Source of the DNA: Oscillospiraceae bacterium
GTDB lineage: Bacteria > Bacillota > Clostridia > Oscillospirales > Acutalibacteraceae
Direction: 5' to 3'
Assembly: GCA_031268095.1 (NCBI GenBank)
Contig: JAIRXU010000046.1
Coordinates: 28,301 to 92,300 of the forward strand
DNA: 64,000 nt
Positions within the stretch are counted from its first letter, which is position 1; each line of letters opens with the position of its first letter. The notes under the pieces are model-generated. The model made no database searches. It had not been told where the DNA came from and worked only from the letters and a program-made list of their open reading frames with translations. Made by a program: the position numbers and the translations under genes. Shown in pieces: positions 58,550 through 64,000 of the stretch.

Positions 58550-58975
58550 GTGAACATCACAGAAAAAGCTGCATATCTCAAAGGCCTGGCGGAGGGGCTT
58601 TCCCTGGAGGCGGATACCCCCCAGGCGAAGCTATTCTCCACGGTGATTGACCTGCTGGACGATCTGGCGCTGTCGGTTTCGGACCTGGAGGACGAAGTGG
58701 CGGTCTTGGGCGAGCAGGTGGATGCCGTGGACGAGGATCTGGACGCGCTGGAAACGGCGCTCTATGAAGACGATGACGAGGATGACGACGACAAGGAGGA
58801 AGACGGATTTTTTGAGATCCAGTGCGAGGGCTGCGGCGAAATCATTTGCGTAGACGAGGGCACCCTGGACGAAGGGAGTATCGTCTGCCCAGGCTGCGGC
58901 GAGACGCTGGAATTTGATTTCAGCTGCGACTGCGAGGAATGCCGCGATCACGAGGAAGAATCAGCGGCGGAATAA
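58550..58975 (+). CDS. CD1247_N-type acidic zinc-ribbon protein
   Basis: The 141-residue protein starts with NITEKAAYLKGLAEGLSLEA and SDLEDEVAVLGEQVDAVDED, the helical domain known as CD1247 N-terminal. An acidic tract (YEDDDEDDDDKEED) and a zinc ribbon (IQCEGCGEII, then VCPGCGETLEFD) with an additional CDCEEC follow. It lies behind efp, as I recall for several Clostridia. Function is unknown; the zinc ribbon suggests protein or nucleic-acid contact. The GTG at 58550 follows AAGGAGG. Confidence 0.82.
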   Translation: MNITEKAAYLKGLAEGLSLEADTPQAKLFSTVIDLLDDLALSVSDLEDEVAVLGEQVDAVDEDLDALETALYEDDDEDDDDKEEDGFFEIQCEGCGEIICVDEGTLDEGSIVCPGCGETLEFDFSCDCEECRDHEEESAAE

Positions 58976-58992
58976 GTCTTTGGACGCGAAGT

Positions 58993-59032
58993 AATCCCTG
59001 TCTGCGGTATCTTGCAGACAGGGATCTTTTTT
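58993..59032 (+). terminator. rho-independent terminator of the efp operon
   Basis: ATCCCTGTCTGC pairs with GCAGACAGGGAT and is followed by CT6. Confidence 0.88.
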
Positions 59033-59112
59033 GTCTGTTACAGTACCAACGAGGGAGGTTGTTCACTGCCCGGCGGGCTTCGCCGCGCACCCTTTCCCTG
59101 CGGGAGAATATA

Positions 59113-60039
59113 ATGAAACAGTACGGAAAGGGGGTGACCACAACGAAGAAAACCCTGAACATTGCGGTTTTGGGCGGCGACGCGCGGCAAGGGTATGCCG
59201 CGGGGCGGCTGCGGGCTGCGGGCTGCCGGGTGCTTTGCTGCGGTGTTCCATCGGCGGAACCGGAGCAGGAAAACTGGGAGACGGCGGAACGTATCTGCGA
59301 GGCTGCGCGGGCGGCGGAAGTCTTGCTGGGGCCTCTGCCGCTGACCAAGGACGGCGTCAGCCTTTCCGGCGCAGTGGGTGGTGAGCTACTGATCGCGGAA
59401 CTGGTGGAGAACCTGACGCCAAGGCACACGCTGATTGCCGGGACACTGCCGCCGGAGGTTCGGCGGGCCTGCGAGGCAAAAGGCGCCGCAGCGGCTGCCC
59501 TGACGGACCGGGACGATTTCGCTTGGCTCAATGCCGTTCCAACGGCGGAAGGCGCAATCGCAGAGGCGATCCGCCAAAGCACCGGAACACTTCACGGCAG
59601 CGAATGTTTGGTACTGGGATACGGACGCTGCGCGAAAGTGCTGGCGAAAAAACTGGCGGGCATGAACGCGCGGGTCACAGTGGCGGCCCGGGGCGGGGGA
59701 GCGCGCTGCGCGGCGGAAGCGGACGGGTTTCCGGCATGGGATCTGCCAGACCTGCCAGACCGCATGACGCAATTCGGATACATCTGGAATACGATTCCCG
59801 CGCCGGTGCTGGAAGAGGCGCTTCTGGTGCAGTTGCCAGAGGATGCGGTGGTCATTGACCTGGCCTCCGCGCCAGGCGGGACCGACTTTGCCGCCGCCGC
59901 GCGGTTGGGCCTGCGCGCCCTGCTTTTGCCGGGCTTGCCGGGGCGCTGCGCCCCGAAGGCGGCGGGAGAGATTGTTGCGAGGGTCTGCCTGTCGATTTTG
60001 CGGGAGCAGGAATCCGGGGAGGGGAATCAATGTCGCTGA
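59113..60039 (+). CDS. dpaA: dipicolinate synthase subunit A
   Basis: The 308-residue protein is the NAD(P)-binding subunit of dipicolinate synthase, which makes the spore-core compound dipicolinic acid in the mother cell. It has IAVLGGDARQGYAAGRLRAA, LLGPLPLTKDGVSL, CLVLGYGRCAKVLAKKLAGM (Rossmann motif) and VIDLASAPGGTDFAAA with LPGLPGRCAPKAAGEIV at the end. The ATG at 59113 follows GGGAG. It overlaps dpaB by 10 nt. A mother-cell sigma promoter is expected but none was clear. Confidence 0.93.
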   Translation: MKQYGKGVTTTKKTLNIAVLGGDARQGYAAGRLRAAGCRVLCCGVPSAEPEQENWETAERICEAARAAEVLLGPLPLTKDGVSLSGAVGGELLIAELVENLTPRHTLIAGTLPPEVRRACEAKGAAAAALTDRDDFAWLNAVPTAEGAIAEAIRQSTGTLHGSECLVLGYGRCAKVLAKKLAGMNARVTVAARGGGARCAAEADGFPAWDLPDLPDRMTQFGYIWNTIPAPVLEEALLVQLPEDAVVIDLASAPGGTDFAAAARLGLRALLLPGLPGRCAPKAAGEIVARVCLSILREQESGEGNQCR

Positions 60040-60629
60040 ATCAAGTGCGCGTCGGCGTTGGGCTGACGGGATCATTTTGTACGTTTGCGCCGGTTTGGGA
60101 GGCGCTGGAAGAGCTGAAGGGCCGGGGCGCTGTACTGACATGCGTGTTTTCGTACCATGCCCAACAGTTCGAAAGCCGGTTCGGCAAACCGGAAGAGTTC
60201 CTGTCCAAGGCCCGGGAACTGAGCGGGACGGAGCCGGTCTGTACCATCCCGGGAGCGGAACCGCTGGGACCCAAGAACTTGTTGGATGTTTTTCTCATTG
60301 CACCCTGCACAGGAAATACCTTGGCAAAGCTCGCCGGGGGGATTACGGACAGCCCGGTGCTCATGGCAGCCAAAGGCCATCTGCGCAATCATAAACCGCT
60401 GGTAATTTTCCTTTCCAGCAACGACGCGCTGGGTCTCAACCTATGCAATGTCGGCACACTGCTCAACACAAAAAACATTTACTTCGTCCCCTTTGGACAG
60501 GATGAACCGGAACGGAAACCAAATTCCCTGCTGGCCCGGCCGGACCAAATCCCCGCTGCGCTGGAAGCCGCGCTGCGCGGAGAACAGGTGCAGCCAATTT
60601 TGCTGCCGTATGGGGAGAAGCAGGAATAA
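60030..60629 (+). CDS. dpaB: dipicolinate synthase subunit B
   Basis: The 199-residue flavoprotein-like subunit completes dipicolinate synthase. It has VGVGLTGSFCTFAPVWEALE, LLDVFLIAPCTGNTLAKLAG, ITDSPVLMAAKGHLRNHKPL and LGLNLCNVGTLLNTKNIYFV, the phosphopantothenoylcysteine-decarboxylase-like fold with the GS..T and PCTGNT motifs. GGGGAGGGGAATCA precedes the ATG within the end of dpaA. Confidence 0.95.
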   Translation: MSLNQVRVGVGLTGSFCTFAPVWEALEELKGRGAVLTCVFSYHAQQFESRFGKPEEFLSKARELSGTEPVCTIPGAEPLGPKNLLDVFLIAPCTGNTLAKLAGGITDSPVLMAAKGHLRNHKPLVIFLSSNDALGLNLCNVGTLLNTKNIYFVPFGQDEPERKPNSLLARPDQIPAALEAALRGEQVQPILLPYGEKQE

Positions 60630-60690
60630 TAAAAGGGGAAAAGCGTCTTCGCCCCCCCCATGGTCAGAGATGGAAAGGAATGGGTATATT

Positions 60691-62178
60691 ATGTGCGGAA
60701 TTGCCGGGATGTGCGCGTTTGACGGAGCTCTGGGTCAGCGGCCCGAGGCAGCGAAAAAAAACTTGGACCAGATGGCGGCAGCCTTGGCGCACCGCGGACC
60801 AGATGGCAGTGGTGTTTTCCTCGATGGACCGGTGGGGCTGGCCCACACGCGGCTGGCGATCATCGATCCCGGCAAGGGGACGCAGCCGATGGTCCGCAGG
60901 GAAACCGGAAGGACCTGCGCACTGACGTACAACGGGGAACTATACAATACCGCGGAACTGCGGGCGGAGCTGACGGTGCGGGGGCAAACATGGGAGACCA
61001 CATCCGACACGGAAGTTCTCCTGGCTGGGCTGATGCGCCAGGGACCGCAGTTCGTGCGGAAGATCAATGGAATTTTCGCCTTCGCCTATTGGGACGGAAA
61101 ACAATTGCTGCTGGTCCGAGACCGCCTGGGGGTCAAGCCGCTGTTTTATGCCCAGAACCCCCAGGGCAGCGGAACGTTGCTGTTTGGTTCGGAACCGAAG
61201 GCGCTTTTTGCCGCGGGGCTCCGTCCCGCGCTGGACGACGCTGGGCGGCGGGAGCTCTTCGCCTTGGGGCCGGCCCACACGCCGGGAACCTGCGTATTCC
61301 GCGGGGTACGGGAACTGCTCCCCGGCCAGTTGCTCGTGGCTTCTGCCGAAGGGTGCCGAACAGAAATGTATTGGCAGCTGGAGAGTTGGCCTCATACGGA
61401 TTCACCGGAAGAGACAGTGGAGCGCACTGCTTTCCTGGTGCGGGACGCCGTGGAACGGCAGATGGTTTCCGACGTACCGATTTGTACGTTTCTTTCTGGC
61501 GGGCTGGACAGCAGTCTGGTCAGCGCCATCTGCGCCCGGAAACTGGCGGAGCGGGGACAGCGGTTGGCGACCTTCTCCTTTGACTTCCGCGGGAATGAGG
61601 AATATTACCGATCCAACGCCTTCCAGCCGTCCCGGGATGCGCCATACGCCGCAGAAATGGCCGCATATTTGGATTCCGAACACACGGAACTGGACTGTGA
61701 CAGCCAGGAATTGGCCGATTGGCTGGACCGGGCCGTCGATGCGCGCGATATGCCGGGCATGGCCGACATCGACGCTTCGCTGCTTTATTTTTGCCATATT
61801 GTCGGGAAGCGGTACAAGGTCACATTAACGGGAGAATCGGCCGACGAGATCTTTGGGGGATATCCGTGGTTCCGCAGCGAGACAGCGTTCCAGGAAGCGG
61901 CGTTTCCCTGGTCGCGGGACATGGCGGCCCGGGAAACCTTCCTGCGGGACGACGTGTTGGAGCGGCTGCGGCTGCGGGAATATGCCCGGGCGGCCTACGA
62001 CGACTCCGTTGCGCAGACGCCGCGCCTGGCGGACGATTCCCCCGAAGAAGCCCGCCGGCGGGAAATTACCTGGCTGAACCTGAGATGGTTCCTGCAGACG
62101 CTGCTGGAAACTGGCGTAACAAAAAGCCTACTCTATGCAGCTTGTCCAATCAAAGAGTTCTGCAAGAGAGATTTTTAG
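60691..62178 (+). pseudogene. asnB: asparagine synthetase B, 3' end replaced at a mobile-element junction
   Basis: The first 473 residues are a normal glutamine-hydrolysing asparagine synthetase: nucleophile Cys2 in MCGIAGMCAFDG, LTYNGELYNTAELR, the ATP loop FLSGGLDSSLVSA and LTGESADEIFGGYPWF. After WLNLRWFLQTLLE (about 62109) the family sequence (DRM-SM type) is lost and the frame continues with TGVTKSLLYAACPIKEFCKR to a stop. About 120-140 residues of the synthetase domain are missing, so activity is doubtful. The break coincides with the start of the recombinase element. AAAGGAATGGGTATATT precedes the ATG. Confidence 0.85.
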
Positions 62179-62262
62179 TCAACTTGTAGTGATTATTTCC
62201 CGTATTCTGTCATATGTATGGTTAAATGAAACCATGCATAGGCAGCGTCTGGGGGGACAGGG

Positions 62263-62409
62263 TTGGAAGAACATGGGAGCAATGAGCGGATGGTGTTACC
62301 CGAAGAATTGCAGCGGAAAATGCTGGAATTTTTCCTCAAGACGAGTATCCCGCGCAAAAAGCAGATGCAGGACACGCCCCTATTGGAAAAAGATGGGGGC
62401 GTGTCTTAA
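62263..62409 (+). CDS. small recombinase-associated protein
   Basis: A 48-residue reading frame begins at TTG after GGGGGGACAGG and contains LPEELQRKMLEFFLKTSIPR, followed by a Lys/Gln-rich end. I recall similar short ORFs with an EFFxKTSIPR-type motif directly upstream of serine recombinases in clostridial elements. The stop codon abuts the recombinase TTG with no gap, so the genes are coupled. Function is unknown. Confidence 0.65.
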   Translation: MEEHGSNERMVLPEELQRKMLEFFLKTSIPRKKQMQDTPLLEKDGGVS

Positions 62410-63882
62410 TTGGAAACGGGAATATATGTCAGGGTTTCGACGGAAGAGCAGGCGCAGGAGGGTTTTAGCATTCGCGCGCAGGAGCAAAAATTAAAAGATT
62501 TTACGAGGATAAAGGACTGGTCGATTTTTAAGATTTACGCTGACGAGGGTATTTCGGGGAAGAACATCACGCAGCGTCCCGCCATGTGCCAATTGGTCGA
62601 GGATGTGAAAGCGGGGCGGGTCAAGAATGTGCTGGTGTTCAAGATTGACCGCCTGACGCGCTCGACTGCCGACTTGATTTATCTGGTGGACTTGTTCAAC
62701 GAGTATGGCTGTGCGTTTAATTCACTCTGTGAAAGCATTGATACCCAAACCGCCAGCGGCAGGATGTTCCTCAAAATCATTGGCATTTTCGCCGAGTTCG
62801 AGCGTGAGAACATCATTGAGCGCACCAAACTGGGCGTGGAGCGCAAGGTAAAAGAGGGCTATACCCTCTGCACCGCCACCCCCAGCTTTGGTTTTGACCG
62901 CCCTAAAGGCGAGAAAATCCAGACCATCAACGAAGAGGAAGCCCTAATTGTGCGCGAGATTTTTGACCTGTATGTCCAGCAGGGCAAAACACTCACCGAC
63001 ATTGCCCGCCAGCTTAATTTGCGCAAAATCTCCACCAAGCATGACGCGGCGTGGTCAAGCGTGAAAATCAGGCGCGTTTTGTGCAACGTGAACTATGTGG
63101 GCGAAGTGCGCCATCATGTGGGGGATAAACAGCGGGAGTATTCGGTGGATGGGCGGCATGAGGGCTTTATTCCACAGGATTTATTTGAGGCGGCGCAGCG
63201 ACTATTGGCAAAAAATTACGCCGCCGCGCCCAAGCGCAAACCCCGCCCCGACAACTATTTTGTGGGCTTTCTCTTTTGTGCCCAGTGCGGCTATCGGCTC
63301 AAAACCCACAACCAGAGCAAAGCCCACAGTAATGGCACCGTGCAACACTTCGGCAACTATGTTTGCGGCAACAAAACTCTGCGCACCTGCACAGCGGGTA
63401 GCATGAGCCACAGCAAATTAGAAGTAGCTTTTGAAGAATACATAGCCCACATTGCTGATTTTACAACCTCTGTTGATACCCAAAACGCAGAACTGGCACA
63501 AAAACAGCAACAAAACCAAACTACATTACACTTATATGAAGAAAAATTGCGCCAGTTTGAGGCCAAGGCGCGGGAAACCCTAGATTTGTATGTGAACAAT
63601 GACATTGCCTTTGCGGAGTATCGGGAAATCAAGCAAAAACTGGCGCAGGACAGGGAGTTTGTGCAGTCAGAAATTAAGCGGCTGCGCGAACAGGAGGAGC
63701 GCATAACCGTTGATGATAGCGACATTATTCGCAATTTACGCGAAAACTGGGGATTGCTCACCAATGCCGAGCGGCGGCAGTTTCTGATCAATTTTGTAGA
63801 GCGTATCGTTGCTCAAAGTGAAAAGATGGATGGCAAAAACAATACCGTGCGGGTGTTGGAAGTGGTGTTTAAGGCGGTGTAG
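62410..63882 (+). CDS. large serine recombinase (site-specific integrase)
   Basis: The 490-residue protein has the resolvase catalytic domain (GIYVRVSTEEQAQEGFSIRA with Ser10, YADEGISGKNITQRPAM, VFKIDRLTRSTADLIYLVDL), the recombinase domain (SFGFDRPKGEKIQTINEEEA, DIARQLNLRKIST, VKIRRVLCNVNYVGEV), a zinc ribbon (FLFCAQCGYRLKTHNQSK with YVCGN and RTCTAGSM) and a coiled-coil C-terminus. It integrates and, with a directionality factor, excises the element. The TTG at 62410 follows the small ORF. Codon use (AAA, TTT, CAA rich) differs from the host genes. Confidence 0.93.
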   Translation: METGIYVRVSTEEQAQEGFSIRAQEQKLKDFTRIKDWSIFKIYADEGISGKNITQRPAMCQLVEDVKAGRVKNVLVFKIDRLTRSTADLIYLVDLFNEYGCAFNSLCESIDTQTASGRMFLKIIGIFAEFERENIIERTKLGVERKVKEGYTLCTATPSFGFDRPKGEKIQTINEEEALIVREIFDLYVQQGKTLTDIARQLNLRKISTKHDAAWSSVKIRRVLCNVNYVGEVRHHVGDKQREYSVDGRHEGFIPQDLFEAAQRLLAKNYAAAPKRKPRPDNYFVGFLFCAQCGYRLKTHNQSKAHSNGTVQHFGNYVCGNKTLRTCTAGSMSHSKLEVAFEEYIAHIADFTTSVDTQNAELAQKQQQNQTTLHLYEEKLRQFEAKARETLDLYVNNDIAFAEYREIKQKLAQDREFVQSEIKRLREQEERITVDDSDIIRNLRENWGLLTNAERRQFLINFVERIVAQSEKMDGKNNTVRVLEVVFKAV

Positions 63883-64000
63883 ACCTTACTTTCACTTTTG
63901 CCTGTTGACAGGGGTCATAGAAGGGTCTTAAATACACTTGTACGGCAAATCCTTGCTGTGCCATAATAACAATGCCGACTGGATATGGCTCACATTATAA
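63883..64000. other. intergenic end of window inside the mobile element
   Basis: No gene is visible. TTGACA (63905-63910), a 17-bp spacer and TTAAAT (63928-63933) form a weak promoter-like pair that could lead out of the window. Confidence 0.35.

Larger units (their letters stand above)
62110..64000 (+). mobile_element. left end of an integrated element with a large serine recombinase
   Basis: From about 62110 asnB homology stops, base composition becomes less GC-rich, and a small ORF and a large serine recombinase follow. Serine recombinases usually lie at one end of the elements they move. The other end and the rest of asnB are beyond the window. The exact att core was not identified. Confidence 0.7.

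Noticed and set aside
62135..62494. 119-codon frame spanning the asnB tail and recombinase start
   Set aside because: It overlaps the better-supported small ORF and the catalytic N-terminus of the recombinase in another frame and lacks a ribosome site.

Overview
The window is high-GC bacterial chromosome from a spore-forming Clostridia lineage, most like Oscillospiraceae/Ruminococcaceae. The evidence is Firmicute gene order (infC-rpmI-rplT, dprA-topA-trmFO, plsX-rnc, nadD-yqeK-rsfS-leuS), strong AGGAGG ribosome sites, frequent TTG and GTG starts, sigma-A promoters with 17-bp spacers, sporulation genes (dpaA-dpaB, a SleC-type cortex enzyme) and a SCIFF-peptide maturase. A perfect 16-bp parS palindrome at 3436-3451 suggests the origin-proximal part of a chromosome.

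Layout. 1-8 kb: a secreted beta-helix protein, a DNA-repair radical SAM pair (TIGR03915/TIGR03916), a DUF2089 regulator with a SHOCT-like partner, a membrane XRE protein, a UspA-like protein, thiamine pyrophosphokinase and a Gfo/Idh/MocA oxidoreductase. 8-20.7 kb: a DUF5696 lipoprotein, a NahK-like sugar kinase, an ECF sigma factor with a membrane partner, a secreted transglutaminase, a QueG-like iron-sulfur protein, a regulator, a PH-domain protein, a metallophosphoesterase, a lipase-like hydrolase and a flavodoxin-like protein. 20.7-44 kb is mostly housekeeping: translation factors, DNA uptake and topology, tRNA modification, lipid synthesis, RNase III, NAD synthesis, ribosome silencing, LeuRS, S21 and PurD, mixed with transporters and membrane proteins. 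One membrane gene (36374-38031) is split by a G8 tract.

44-53.5 kb holds a probable ABC-F / GH26 / SCIFF-maturase / CPBP-protease operon, then a SleC-type cortex-lytic system whose pro-domain and catalytic domain are on separate genes, then endonuclease III. 53.5-55 kb has a strongly promoted, terminator-tailed structured RNA candidate of about 210 nt ahead of an RNHCP-domain gene coupled to a methyltransferase. 55-60.6 kb has a SanA/YdcF protein, two related secreted FIVAR-like proteins, EF-P, a CD1247_N-type zinc-ribbon protein and dipicolinate synthase. From about 62.1 kb asnB is cut off and a mobile element with a large serine recombinase begins; its far end is outside the window.

No tRNA, rRNA or CRISPR array was recognised. 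Everything was done by reading; no searches or folding programs were run, so family names rest on remembered motifs and context.
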